Below, piece by piece: positions 1-11,375 of a DNA stretch of 64,000 nt. The DNA is from Chionoecetes opilio. Its lineage: Eukaryota; Arthropoda; Malacostraca; Decapoda; Majidae. Numbering within the stretch: the first letter of the stretch is position 1; each line of letters begins with the position of its first letter. The notes under the pieces are model-generated. The model made no database searches, was not told the origin of the DNA, and was given only the letters and a program-made list of their open reading frames with translations. The translations under genes were made by a program, and so were the position numbers. The stretch is taken from contig JACEEZ010018612.1 of assembly GCA_016584305.1 (NCBI GenBank), positions 18,501 to 82,500 of the forward strand, read 5' to 3'.

Positions 1-2750
1 TAAAAGCTGGATGCGGGCCCTGGGCCGCGCCACGGCCGCGGAGCCGGACGATGGGAGGGATTTTTGTGGACCTTTTTCCCCCCCCCCAAGTGGAGGAAGA
101 GGGGCCCGCCCCGGGACAGGAAATACCGGCCCCTTTCGGGGGAAATTTGGGACCAATGACGGGTGGGGGTGAACGAAAGGACTGGGGGGGCCGTTCGCCC
201 TCCGCCCCGTAGGCAAATGCGGCGCCACCTCTCCTGCCAAGGGAAAACGTCCTTTACACCTGTGACGAGAAAAACCACGGTGGGCATAAACCCGCGGCCC
301 CGAAGGGGTGCAGGGCCCTTTGCAACCTCATGGGGGGGCACCAAAAGGGGAGGGACTCAAAGTTCGCGGGCGAGGGCCCCGTCAGTTAATGGGGCCCCGG
401 GATTGACGCGGAGGGGGGAAACAGAAGAGGGGGCCAAAAGTGCGGTTTTTCGATACGCACGCCCCCCCCAGCCCCGAGAGACCCTCTTGCCCCACCCCGC
501 CCCCGCAGTACCCATTCCAGCGGTGGTGGGGTGAATTTATTTCAAAATGGACGGCCACCTATATCGGGGGGGGGGGGGCTGACAGGCTCTCGGGATGGCT
601 CCCAAGTGGGGCACCCGTCCCGGGGACGCCACCATGCACGCCTCATCACGGTGTTCCCCGATGGGGTTTAAGCGCTTCCCGGGAAACCCAGAGGAGCTGT
701 CGTGGATGGGGGGAAAGAACCTCACCACCCCGGAATCCAGGGGGTTCCTCGACACCCGGCGGTGCGGTTTAGGGGCCCCCATCCAAACACATTCCCCCCG
801 TTTTAACGGCCGCGCAAAAGGCCCGGGAGTCAAGGGTGCCAAAAAGGTTTTTACGCGGCAACACTGGCCGGAACGGCTCCCTGGACACCCGCCGCTGCAT
901 GGGCCCCATGCCCGTCCCCCAACACCCCCCCCCAGGGCTCCCAAGCCTCCCCAGCCCAAACTTTATCACGGGGCGTCAGCCCCCGCGGGACCCCCATAAA
1001 CCCGTGGGGCGCGTCGCTTTTATGAGGTGAGCGAGCGATGGGGGTGGCGCTGCGGGGCGCGAACGGGGCCCTGGCCCGTCTGGGGACCCCCCCCGTCAGT
1101 TCCCCGCAATGACCAAAAAGCCAAAAACCTCGAGCCCCCCACGCCCGGCCTACGGACCCGCATCCTAAACCCCCCCCCGTGGGGCTGGGACGCGCAGGGA
1201 CTGTCCCCGGGAAATATTTGGGACCCAGGCAGTAATTGGGGGCGGCGGGGGGCAGCGGGCGCCCCCACCATCGGGAAACCCGGGGCACCTACGCCCCCCT
1301 CACGGGGCGTTCAGGCGCCCGGCGACGGGGCAACAGCGATGCCTTTGGGGCCACCCCCCCCAGCCAAGGAAGGCCCCCAACGCCAAAAGGAAAGGGAACC
1401 ACGGGCCCCCTGCTGGACCCCACGGGTTAGGTAAGCCCCCCTCAGGCAACCCTGAGTGCCACACATTCACAAAAGGGGTTTTTTTATCCCCCTCGGTTCA
1501 TCTTTTTTAAATGTTTCTGTTTTATCATTTTCACCCCCCACGGTGGGGCTATTTGTGTAAAATTGGGGGGGGAGTGTGGGGGGGGTGTGGCAACCCTCAC
1601 TTTCCCCCCACACTCAACTTACGCTAGGCGGGGGGGTTTTTGACCCCCGGCGAGGGAGTGACCAAATCGTCCCGTTTAGCTCTCGTAATTAGAGGTTTTA
1701 AATTTCCCAAAAAACATCGCGCCCCGCCCCCCCGCCCTTCTGTGTTCCCAACCCCCAAAACAAATGGAAAGCAAAACCCCCTTTTTTTGTTTACAAACAA
1801 ACCCCGAGGGGAAGGCCCAAAAGGAAACCCCCGCAACACAAAGAGGAGGGCCCCGGAGGGCCCCCCGTATGTTTTTATCGGGGGCCGACGGGAAATGACG
1901 ATGGAGGGCTGCCTGGGGGAAATTTTCTCAGAGGGTCACCGGCGGGCCGCTCCCAGGGCCCGCCGTTTGGGCATATACCAAATTTTCCCGCGTTTTATTA
2001 AAATGATTTAGGAATATTTAGGTTAACCCTTTTTAAGTATATTGCAGATATAGTAATGTTTTTAAAGGGGGGTTCACAACCCTTAGCCGATTAATAAAAC
2101 TAATGGCGGGTTTAACACTTTTAAAAACATTTTCTAATAATGAAAAATTTCCCTTTGAAAATTTAACCAAAAAAAATATTTCCCGGGGTCGTTTTTCCCG
2201 TAAAACGATGAAAAGGAGATTGTAGGATCATAAAATTTCTACGGACATTTTTTATTTCATGAGTAAAAAAAACATTTTGTTATTGAGTTTACAGGGTGGT
2301 GTACGTGGAAAAACTGAAAGGCGTGAACAAACCCCGTGAAGGATAAGGTTTGGGTGAACAAAATAACAACATCCACCCCCTCGGGCGTTTTTTCCAAAAT
2401 AACGATTTATTTTCCTCAGACAAGCGCCAGGGGCCGTCAAGGAAATTTCCCAAAAAAAAAGGGGCGGACTGGGAAATTTTTTATATTATTCAGTCCCCTT
2501 TCGATATAATGAAGGAGGGGAAAAAATGTTTAAAATAGGGTTTGCTTTTTTTATCGACTGGGTTTAAAGGGGGACAATTTAGGCCTTTTGTGGGGTTTTA
2601 AAACCCCCGTAAGGCTATCGTAAAGGCTGGCAGTTTAGTGCTTGAAGCTGGGAAAAGATTTCAAAAATTTCATTTTAAATCAGATATTTTTCATATGTTA
2701 AAAATCCATCATCTACATATTCCAGTTTAAATGTTTCGTAATACGTTTTA
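1..2750. other. Error-rich block with inverted copies of Gypsy pieces
   Basis: The sequence is full of G, C and A homopolymers and most changes repeat a neighbouring base, unlike the clean sequence after about 2.75 kb. Positions 1-1430 read on the plus strand as a garbled version of the integrase found on the minus strand at 3197-4366. Positions about 1830-2055 match the reverse complement of 8850-8640, and about 2055-2740 match the reverse complement of 6910-6240. The order integrase, RT start, insert core is not that of one intact element, so the block is rearranged or chimeric. The stretch 1640-1830 is unassigned. No gene should be called from it. Confidence 0.8.
440..1430 (+). pseudogene. 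Garbled Gypsy integrase copy
   Basis: Short plus-strand frames keep recognisable scraps of the neighbouring integrase, such as PTPPPQYPFQ and ADRLSGW at about 495-600 and VKGAKK at about 828-846, in the same order as in the minus-strand copy. No frame stays open over the domain and the catalytic region cannot be read through. The damage may be sequencing error rather than mutation. Confidence 0.55.
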
Positions 2751-2882
2751 CGGGGTTATGCTGAGTCACTACGCGGGTCGCCTCGGACCTAGGTTTTCGT
2801 GCGCAAATGGAACGCCTGAATTCTTGGGTTCCGTGAACTGGTTCATGAATGTCGCAAATGGAAGAGGCCTTATTCCTTTATA
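2751..2882. other. Short flank, nothing recognised
   Basis: This stretch joins the error-rich block to the Gypsy element. The element's five-base target duplicate catgt follows at 2883-2887. I see no gene or repeat in it. Confidence 0.5.
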
Positions 2883-2887
2883 CATGT

Positions 2888-3093
2888 AGTTCTAGTGATG
2901 ACCAGTGGAGGTGAAGTAGACAGGTGGGCAGCCACTGCAGGTTTATTTAGGAGCGAGCAAGAGGTACAGGACGTATGGTAACAGTTTGGTGGTCACGGCT
3001 GAACTCCCTAACCTTGGTCCCGGTGGTGCCGAGGTAAGCTACTATAAGCCCAGCGGGGCTAAACAACCCAACCCTCTCGTTAACACCCTAACA
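2888..3093 (-). repeat. 3' LTR of the Gypsy element
   Basis: This 206 bp direct repeat of 10770-10972 differs mainly by a few single-base indels. On the minus strand it starts TGTTAGGGTG and ends CTAGAACT. The outer side carries catgt (2883-2887), matching 10973-10977. The inner side abuts a purine tract. Confidence 0.92.
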
Positions 3094-3102
3094 CCCCCCT
3101 CC
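3094..3102 (-). other. Polypurine tract
   Basis: On the minus strand a GGAGGGGGG run lies directly against the start of the 3' LTR, the place where plus-strand DNA synthesis is primed in LTR retrotransposons. Confidence 0.85.
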
Positions 3103-3196
3103 ATTGCAGTGAAACCCCTAAGTGCAAAAAAACAGACAACATGTGAAACTGCAGGAGGGGACAAACTGCAATAACAAAAATAAGATGACCCCAAGG

Positions 3197-4366
3197 TTAC
3201 AGTATATAGTCCGCGAGGTGCTCAGGAGCACGTCTCGTGCGCTGCGGTCTGGCCGGAGGTTGGGGGGGCAGGGGAGGCCCCTCACCCCGGACGCCTTCAG
3301 CAACTGCACCCCGGGCAACATCCTCTCTTCCCGGAGGAGCCGGCTGCCCCGCGTCAATCACAGACGGTCGGAGATGTCGCCGGTTCCTGAGTGACGCCCG
3401 CCCGCTGCCGTGAAGCCGTACCAGGTACTGCCTCGGAGCCGGGGCGTCAACCACAGTGCCGACGCGGTCCCACCTTCCTGTCTCCTGGTTCTGTAAGCGG
3501 ACCTGTTGGCCCAGGGCGAGGGGGGCTAGGTCGTGAGCCGTCCTGTCGAACCTGGCTGACATATCGGCCCCAGTGCGCGCCATGGCCCGCTCACGATCCC
3601 GCAGCATCCTCGCCCACCGCCCGCTAACACGGGAGCGCTCAGTGGCGGCGGGCACAGAGTCTCGCAGCTGCCGCCCCATGAGCAGCTGGGCGTGGGAGAT
3701 ACCGGTGTCTTGAAGTGGGGTATTAAGGTACTGTAGGATGGCTGTAGCAGCTGCGTCAGAGTCAAGGGACCCCCCATGGCCGGTGTTACCACTCAGGAGC
3801 CTCTTGGCTGACTTAACAGCAGCCTCGGCGCGCCCGTTGGACTGCGGGTAGTGGGCAGACGAGACCCGCAGCTGCACACGCCATGCAGATAGAAAAGTCC
3901 TGGTCTCCTCACTCACGAGGTTTGTGCCCCCGTCACACGACAGGACCTCCGGGATGCCAAACCTCCGGAACCACCTCCTGAAAGTGGATACGAGCCTGGT
4001 GCTGGTAGAGCTCGTAGGCAGGTGCTCCACCTCCAACCAACCAGTCAGCCTATCAGCATAGGCAACATACATCTGCCCGGCTAGCTGGAACAGGTCCACC
4101 CCCGCATGCTGGAAGGGGTACTTGGGTGGCGGTGTGGGCAAGTAGGGGCTCCGCGGGGGACGACGGGGCGTTGACCTCGCATACCTGGCACTGCCGCCGT
4201 TTCTGTTCACCTCAGCGTCGATGCCCGGCCAATAGACGGATGCCTGGCACGGCGCAGCATGGAGTCCCTGCCCTGGTGGCCTGAGTGGAGGTTGATAAGA
4301 ACCACGCGCCGCAGGGCCGCGGGGATGACAAACACGCAGGTGCCCTTCCTCGGTTGCGTACATCAC
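3197..4366 (-). pseudogene. Gypsy integrase domain (pol C-terminus)
   Basis: This 389-residue minus-strand frame holds the retroviral-type integrase core. The three catalytic acids are visible: D91 (GVDLFQLAG), D145 (LSCDGGTNL) and E181 (NGRAEAAV), with exactly 35 residues between the second D and the E. The C-terminal part (GQQVRLQNQE, then a basic RNRRHLRPS stretch) fits the DNA-binding tail of Gypsy integrases. The N-terminal HHCC zinc finger is garbled around residues 10-70, probably by frameshifts, and upstream pol lies in other frames. The enzyme would join element cDNA to the chromosome. The frame ends shortly before the polypurine tract, as expected for the last pol domain. It is part of a broken polyprotein, so I call it a pseudogene fragment. 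Confidence 0.92.
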
Positions 4367-4399
4367 GATGTCCCCGTGGCCATGACAGATGCCGCCTCA

Positions 4400-5560
4400 T
4401 CCGGTAGTAGGGGCGTTAGCGCAGCAGCTCCCAATCCTTCTGGGTAGCCCAGTCCCCAGCGGAAACTAGTGCATGGAGAAGCCGGTAATCTCATCCCGAC
4501 AGACCTCCTCCTCCACCTTGCGGAGGTTCACAATGACTCCTTCCTCGTTCTCCAAGGCACAGGTCGTGGCTGCTACTACCCCTGCGCATGGACCTCATCG
4601 TCTGCCAGATCAGTTTCATCAGGTTCACCAAGCAGCACAGGGTATCGTGAAAGTGCATCAGCTGCGCGGTTTGCCTCTCCTTTCAAGTATTTCACGCGGA
4701 AGGAGGTACATGAGAGTTTTTCTCCTTCAGATTGAGGACGCGAGGGTTGGAGATGTCCTTCAGCTCCTTACCTGGAAGATTTTAGTGAGTGCGCGGTGGT
4801 CCGTGACGAACGTGAGGTTAGGGCAGCCGAGGAGGAACAGCCGCGCCTTCCTCAAGCACCAGGCGATGGCGAGGGCCTCGCCCTCTAGCGTCGAGTAGTG
4901 CTGCTCTGCCGACGTCAGGTGGCGGCTGCCACACAGCGCCAACTTCCATCCCACCCTTGCAGCACAAAGGAGTCTCTGGTGACACGCACTGGCAGTATTG
5001 CTGCATGACGACAAAGCTGATGCCCAGCTTGCTGTAGTCTGTGAACACTGCTGTTGGCCGTGTGATGTCGTAATACTGAAGGCCCTCCGCCGCGAGCCTG
5101 CCGATGGTTTCCTTCGTTGTTTCGAAGATAGATTGTAACTGGCTGTCCCAATAGACTACCTTGCTGACGGTTTCCTCAACAGCTCCTGAATGGTTCCATG
5201 AGGGGGGCAGTGCTGAGAAACGGGGCTACTTGGTTTACCAGCCCAAACCAAGACCTGATGTCCGTCAACGATGGGCGAGGAGGCATCTGAAACTTCGTGA
5301 TACTGCACATCAGATCCTGCTGGGGCGGTAATCCTCCCAGTCGAGCAGGTAACCGCAAACACACATTCCGCCTGCAGAAACGAAACATGTCAGGGCGTAG
5401 CGTGATTCCACTTTCGGCACACGTACACAGGAACCGGTAGGTGTGCCAGAAAGCGTCAGCAATACTGTGGTTGTAAAGCAATGTGTCGTCCACACATTTC
5501 GGCTTCCGAGGAACGCCCGCAGTTACGTCGTCGAACCACTTGGTGAAAGCATCTTCCCAG
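4400..5560 (-). pseudogene. Gypsy RT C-terminal part and RNase H
   Basis: Minus-strand frames at 5176-5560 contain the RT active-site stretch KCVDDTLLYN (codons near 5480-5500), then LRPDMFRFCRRNV and ITKFQMPPRPSLTDIRSWFG, typical of the palm-thumb region of Gypsy RTs. Frames at 4760-5150 give the RNase H domain: VFTDYSKLGISFV, then HYSTLEGEALAIAW and FVTDHRALTKIF. Several frame changes separate these pieces. The linker at 4400-4750 is readable only in fragments. The RT is interrupted on its upstream side by an insert beginning near 5560. Confidence 0.9.
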
Positions 5561-8500
5561 CTAACCATCACCGGCGGGCCGACGTAGGCCGTAGAGCGGC
5601 GAACGGCGGCCGCCGGCGGCAAATTTACCTCCGTCAGCCCTCCGAAGGCCCGCTGGTGTATTTTCAGACGGGATAATTTACTATGTTGAAAATTAATGTA
5701 CAGAATTTCAAGAATTGAATATTTCTATGTGTAAACATTTTGAAATAACAGTTATATGATTATCTTGCTGTAGTATTACATCAGTAGTGACAAGCAGCGG
5801 CAACTTGACGTCAATCCTCCGGAGGCCCGCTAGGCGCTGGTACGTATTTGTAAGTGGGAAATATTCATTTCATATTATATATATTAACTCAGTAATATAC
5901 ATAGTATCTCAATATCGGTACCATCACTATTATTAGGCCTATTCAAGCTATTAGAAATTGTTATAAAAGTTTTATAATAGTTTATAGAAATGATCATATA
6001 TCAGTTTATTTCAAATATTTCCAGCTTAATCAGAACACCCAGAGATACATAGAAATAAGATGAGATACGTACATAGGAAGGAGTTTACATGGGAAAAGGT
6101 TACCAGTTTGTCTGTGTGTGTATCATAAAAATAACACTTGATTAACCGCGGCGAAGATTATTACGGGATAACACAAGGTCATATTTTCCCTATTTCAATA
6201 ACTTCCAACATATTATCAACACATGTCAAGCTCAACGGTACACCTAATATGGAATATGTAGATGATGGAGTTAACATATGAATAATATCATGATTTAGAA
6301 TAGAATATTTGAAATCATTTCCCAGCTATCAATGCACTAAACTGCCAGACGTACGATAGTCATTACAAGGGTTAAAAAACCCACAAAAGGCCTAAATTGT
6401 CACCTTAACCAGTCGATAACATAATGAGAAACTTAGTTATAACATGTTTTCGCTCCTTCATTATATCGAAATAGACTGAATAATACAAATAATTGCAGTA
6501 CGACACGTTTTTTTAGGAATTCCTCGACGCCGCCTGGCGCTGTGTCTGAGTGAAAATAATCAGTTAGTTGGAAAAAAGCACGAGTGGGTGGATGTCGTTA
6601 TGTTGTTCGCCGCAACCTATATCCTTCTACATGGCTGTTCACGCCGTTCAGTGTTCCACGTACACCAGCATGTAAACTCAATAACGAAAATGTTTTTGTA
6701 CTTATGAAATAAACAATGTCCGTAGCAATTATGATCCTAGCAATCTCCTTTCATCGTATTACTGGATAACGACACAGGAATATTTCTGGTTAAATTTCTA
6801 AGCATATTGCATTATATAGTAATGTTTTTATTAGTGTTGAACAGCCCATTAGTCTATTAATCGGCTAATGGGTTGTGCAACACCCCTTAAAACATTACTA
6901 TATCTGTGTAATGCCCATTATTCGGGAGAGATAGTATGAAAATTATTATCATATAATTCCCGAGGTATGTCTGTAAGCAGTTCATTTTTTTTAGTTTCAC
7001 GGGTGACTCATCGCCCTTCTTTCTAAACCGCCATTTTGTTTATCTTCTTTCGTTCATTCCCCCGCCATTTCCTTCTCCCTTTCTCCACTCCCCCCCCCGA
7101 CATGCCGTATGCGAGTCAAATTCGTGGGATAATTATTCCGCGATCAGTGATAACTAATGAGTTCAAATCTTTTCATCTTTCCCCAGCTATCTGATCAGAT
7201 TGAGGAACACTCCTAGATTCTTATGTCTTTCAAAATAATCCCATCGTTATCGATCATGTTCATACATGGACGTGTTAGTAAAGTTATGCGCTAAATTGAA
7301 AGTCTACCAAATTTCTATGCAACCACTTCCATACCCTCTCACTCTTGAAAACGCGTTCGGACTGTCGACATTAAATATAAAAACACCCTTCTTGGGTATT
7401 AGATTAAACATATTAAATTCTTCTATATCAAAGTAACAGGTCTGTAGTATAGGCAGCCTTTTCTTAGGTACACGAGTTTCATTATTTAATTAGTTAGTTT
7501 GTGATTATAAGCTCTTCATTTGAGGTCACGTCTAGACCATTCAAACGATTCCCCTTTTTTCTGCCTCGGGCGGGAACTCCGTGAGACGCCAGTCTCCACA
7601 CATCCTTCCCCCAGGTAAGATGTAACAAATTCCGCTCCTGTTTCCCCCCCCCCTCTCCTTGTTATCTATATTTTCAAATATGGGTATCTATGTTTAGTTT
7701 CGTTAACGTAAAGGAGGTCTGCCCATCCTTATAAGTATTATTGACCAGTCTCCACACATCCTTCCCCCAGGGAGAGGCTTCAACGGGAGTGACTCACTCC
7801 TTCCTCTTCAAGACACATGGTCTTGTGAATACACAAAACAACTCATTACTCTCACATTTTCTCCCCTATATATATTTCCATGTATAATTATAAATATTCA
7901 GCGGTATGTTACTTAAGTGAAAGAAATTCATTAAATAGGATTCAGTGAGAGAGTTATGCTCATAAGAGCTTTCTTTCATCAGATAGGAGAGCTTCCGTAT
8001 CAGGGTGTAAAGTTTTTTCTTACATCCGATTAGAGTTTTCCGGTGTTGGATTAACCCTTATATGTTGTATGTGATCTCAAGCAAGAGACATACTATTTCA
8101 GTACGAATAAATAGGATGATGTTTTCAAATATAGTTCTTGTGTTTATTATAAAACCCCAGGTGATTATTCTGTGTTAGGAGAGTAATTCCCCACACTTCC
8201 AAAAGAGTCAGCCTTACTCGGTATAATTCCACGTAATCAATCACGACTACCAAGATAATTAATATTAATATTATTCAAACGTGCCCAGGGAGTAACCCAG
8301 AGAACTACTCGCCTGAGCTGGTGGCAGCACTTCCCCTTAACCTAAACCTTTACCCTTTCCCCTTAAATACATCCCCCTTTCAGTATCTCCGCAGTGAGAA
8401 GTGGTCAAACTATAATCACATAGTGAAGCCATAAGACATAATTAAATCCTCCCTAAGTTATAATCAAATGAAAAATCATAATCAATTAATATCATTCAAG

Positions 8501-8845
8501 TAACGTTGACCAGTTATAACTCACCATAGGAGTTACCAGCAAAACACAGGTAGTTTTGCGGTGGGATTTTATTTGTATCGGTCATAAGATACAGTATTCA
8601 TTTAAAGCCTTTTCGAAACCCCCAAATTCAGGCAACACATCTGCAATATACTTAAAAAGTATAACCATAAATATTCCTCAATCAGTCATATAACAGCGGC
8701 AAATGGTCATATGCCCTACGGCGGGCCGCTGGGAGCGGCCCGCCGAGTGAGCCTCTGAGCAAATCCCAGCAGCCCTACGTCGTACAATTCCGTCGGGCCG
8801 CCGATAAGACATACGGAGGCCCTCCGTCTTTGTGTTTGCTGGGTT
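5560..8845. mobile_element. About 3.3 kb non-coding insert splitting the Gypsy RT
   Basis: RT homology stops near 8845 (after RYLRTP and, in a shifted frame, GLRSAT) and resumes near 5560 (DAFTKWFDD). The material between is mostly AT-rich and has no open frame of useful length apart from RT edges. Both ends are GC-rich. Read on the minus strand the insert begins about CAGCAAAC, and its other end, reverse complemented, begins CAGCTAAC, which could be short terminal inverted repeats. A 25-base motif near 5630 recurs near 5812, and a block around agtctccacacatcc occurs at about 7590 and 7750. I find no transposase and no clear target duplication, so it is probably a non-autonomous element of unknown class. 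Exact ends are uncertain by tens of bases. Confidence 0.7.
8719..8745. other. GC-rich perfect hairpin
   Basis: cggcgggccgct (8719-8730), a three-base loop ggg, and its exact complement agcggcccgccg (8734-8745). It sits near one end of the insert in the Gypsy RT. It is recognisable also in the error-rich block near 1945-1970. Confidence 0.85.
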
Positions 8846-9480
8846 GCGCTGCGCAGGCCCTATGGGTGTGCGTAGATAGCGGAAACGACCCCAGGGGGTG
8901 ATGAAGTCGTTAGTTTCTGCTCTCCTCGTCCAGGGTATCTGATGGTAACCGGAGTAGGCGTCCGCGACGGTTTGAAAGTGTGCTTGGGCACACTGTGATT
9001 GTGTCAAACGGGGGCGGGTGTGGTGAGTTTCCCGCAGGCTTGCTTGGTTGAGCCGCTGAAAGTCTACCGTCCTGCGCGGCCGCCCGTCCTTCTTGGGGAC
9101 CACCACCATACGGGAACACCACTCCTGGGCTCCCCTGCAGGTACGGGCTCGACGATGCCCCTCCTGAAGTTGCTTGAGTACCTCATCGAAGAAGTGGTGA
9201 GGGACTGACGCTGGGGAATGCACGGCGTGAGGCCGGGCATCGGGGCGCAGGTGGATGTGGTGAGACGGCCCCTCATCTTCGGCAGAGGTGCGCGATCCAC
9301 AGCAAACGCCGTGTGCCCGAAGTGTTCCAGGAACCAACGCTCTAGACGGTCCACGTTGTCCTCCGTAAGTGCGTATGGAGGCGTAGCGGGGCGGGACGGA
9401 AGCTGTGGCTCCTCCATCTGGATCAAGGTGCCCACCGTGGCTTGTACGCTGGGAAGTCACGCGGCACCAAGCCCAGCGCC
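8845..9480 (-). pseudogene. Gypsy RT N-terminal half
   Basis: Minus-strand frames read HLRPDARPHAVHSPASVP, then EWCSRMVVVPKKDGRPR (the RT fingers motif), TVDFQRLNQASLRETH, VADAYSGYHQIP (the first catalytic aspartate region) and FITPWGRFRYLRTP. This is the classic order of the N-terminal half of Gypsy RTs. At least two frame changes break it, since 9064-9435 and 8910-9122 carry overlapping parts in other frames. It would be continuous with the YVDD-type half at 5560 if the insert were absent. Confidence 0.92.
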
Positions 9481-9800
9481 TTACATACCCGGAGCGACAA
9501 GAACAGGTTGTTGACGCCCTCGGCGAAGTATAGGCGTACCTGAGTAGAACGCCCGCTCAAGCTGAAGGTGAGCACCGCTACTTCCCAGCACTCGTAAGCA
9601 CCCGCCAGCCAGGTGTCTGATGCTTACGGTGGTGTCTTGCAGGCTGTGTAGAGTTATGCCGAGGCCTGCATGAGCTGGCGACCCGCCATGCACACCTGGG
9701 CTCCGGTGTCCGCAATAGCCATGACCGAGCGCCCCTCTCTGCTGCTGGTGTCCCCACGAAAACTTCCAGCCGTGGCTGACTGGTCAAGTGTGCTTCAGCC
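9481..9800 (-). pseudogene. Gypsy aspartic protease
   Basis: Around 9690-9730 the minus strand reads VMAIADTGAQVCMAG, the D-T-G-A active site of retroviral-type aspartic proteases (Asp codon at 9708-9710). It follows gag and precedes RT, as in Gypsy elements. Downstream GITLHSLQDTTVSIRHLAGG lies in another frame, so the protease is frameshifted. Confidence 0.85.
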
Positions 9801-10640
9801 ATCACGGTGCTGGTTACTGCGTAAGTCTCGTTCGCCTCTTTGTAGATTTGCAGGCTCTCTGGAAGTGGCCCGCCTTGCCACAAGCGTGACAGGTAGCATT
9901 ACTCGCCGGACAGGGCTCCTGGCGGTCTGGTGGCGGCCGCCACAGTTACCACAGGGGCCCGCCGCTCGGGTCGCAGCAATGACGTCGTCGCTGGTGGTGA
10001 CGTCATCCGTGAAGTCAGCGGCAGCTAACGTCTCGCACAAGGGGCCTGTAGCGTCCCTCTGCGCAGCCTCATACGCCACACAGTATGTCCTCAAGCTATC
10101 CACGTCCTTGAACTTATCACAGGACTGAAACACTTCGCGCCGGAGGGACGGTTCACGTAGCCCAACCACAAGCTTACGCAACAGCATGTATTCACTGATG
10201 CCACTGTGCAAGCGGGCACTGGAACGCACAGTCCAAAGCCTTTTGTGACACCTGGTAAGTACGCCCTCACTGGCTCTCCAGGGCCCTTGCACTGCCCCAA
10301 AAAAATCCGCCAACACATCGCTTAGTTGCACTCACGTAACACGAGTTTACCAACGGCGTCCAGTGCCGCTGCAGAAGACAAGGCGTCCCACACTTCCCGT
10401 GAATAACTGGCGTCCAATGCCTTCTGGACAGCGGGTACACACAGCAGACGAACGTAGCACACGCCTTGTTTGTCCATTACCATCGTTAAGGGCGAGCCAA
10501 TCTTCCACAGAGCGACGCCACGTACGGAAGTCAGCTGAGGACATATTCTGGTCGCACTTGTCCACAGCGCTGATGTTGAGGGCCCTAGGCCCTGTCCATG
10601 CCCCTTGAGGTCGAGGTGTCTCGGTGCCGGACTGTAAAGG
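9795..10640 (-). pseudogene. Gypsy gag with zinc knuckle
   Basis: Minus-strand frames contain a gag-like capsid region: SADFRTWRRSVEDW near 10520, VQKALDASYSREVWDALSS near 10390, then LSDVLADFFGAVQ and LLRKLVVGLREPSLRREVF up to about 10130. A Cys-rich stretch GPCGNCGGRHQTA lies near 9935-9965, the start of a nucleocapsid zinc knuckle. The knuckle's second half is frame-shifted. The likely start lies in 10600-10750, just downstream of the primer site, but no single start codon can be chosen because the frame is broken. Confidence 0.8.
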
Positions 10641-10751
10641 CGCTGTCGGCAGACGAGGGTGAGCGGAGGAGCCGCCGGGCCGGCCCTGTGACGCCAGGGC
10701 CCGGTGAAAGCCGTGGACGTGTGGGTGGTGCCGGTGCCATTCCCCCGTAGG

Positions 10752-10769
10752 TCGTAACGCACTGCGCCA
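10752..10769 (-). other. Primer binding site
   Basis: Directly inside the 5' LTR the minus strand reads TGGCGCAGTGCGTTACGA. PBS sequences start with TGG, complementary to the CCA end of a tRNA. I did not determine which tRNA is used. Confidence 0.75.
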
Positions 10770-10972
10770 AGTTCTAGTGATGACCAGTGGAGGTGAAGTA
10801 GACAGGTGGCAGCCACTGCAGGTTTATTTAGGAGCGAGCAAGAGGTACAGGACGTATGGTAACAGTTTGGTGGTCACGGCTGAACTCCCTAACCTTGGTC
10901 CCGGTGGTGCCGAGGTAAGCTACTATAAGCCCAGCGGGCTAACAACCCAACCCTCTCGTTAACACCCTAACA
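10770..10972 (-). repeat. 5' LTR of the Gypsy element
   Basis: This 203 bp LTR matches 2888-3093. It is followed outside by the target duplicate catgt at 10973-10977. Being the upstream LTR on the minus strand, it would carry the element's promoter. No TATA box was singled out. Confidence 0.92.
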
Positions 10973-11146
10973 CATGTATAACATGATATAATGCGGGGTC
11001 ATGCCTTGAGAACTTCCGCGGGTCTTGGGTGAACGAAGAGGCCCTGGTACTAAGATGGGGCCATAAATGGAGTTGACCTTATTATTCAAGGTACTCTAGA
11101 AAAGGACACCCGTAATATCAAGATCAAGATCAAGAGAAAACGTTGA

Positions 11147-11375
11147 GTGTGAAGAGAGGACGCATCGCCCTAAACGTCACAATCTTTGGCCTGCCCATCC
11201 TGCTGGCCGCCGCTGCCGTCCACCCATCACGACGCCCCATCGTCATCCGCCTCACCTGTGCCTTCCTGAGGAAGACTAATCATCTCTCGAGACTGTGATT
11301 ACTTCACGGCTGTACACCAGGGCGAATATCGTCGACTTCGACATCACTGCCCTTCAACAACAACAACAACAAGTG
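11147..11375 (+). mobile_element. 3' end of a LINE with (CAA)n tail
   Basis: The plus strand reads RIALNVTIFGLPILLAAA, then IRLTCAFLRKTNHL, the last residues of the non-LTR RT whose better copy is on the minus strand at 46903-47445. It ends in a run of CAA units at about 11357-11371, the same tail as that copy. It is a strongly 5'-truncated insertion. Confidence 0.75.

Larger units (their letters stand above)
2883..10977 (-). mobile_element. Gypsy-type LTR retrotransposon, minus strand, broken
   Basis: Two near-identical LTRs (2888-3093 and 10770-10972) are flanked outside by the same five bases, catgt (2883-2887 and 10973-10977). Read on the minus strand, the order is LTR, primer binding site, gag with a zinc knuckle, aspartic protease, reverse transcriptase, RNase H, integrase, polypurine tract, LTR. 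RT-RNase H before integrase is the Gypsy (Metaviridae-like) order. Coding parts are frameshifted many times, and an insert of about 3.3 kb splits the RT, so the element is dead here. The intact target duplication means it arrived as a unit. The close LTR match suggests a fairly recent insertion. Confidence 0.93.

Noticed and set aside
163..1434. Overlapping Pro/Gly-rich frames on both strands near the start
   Set aside because: They come from low-quality, G/C-homopolymer sequence; only scraps of integrase can be recognised.
3526..3792. Open frames overlapping the integrase in other frames (also 3391-3627 and 4212-4447)
   Set aside because: Shadows of the GC-rich integrase, with no similarity of their own.
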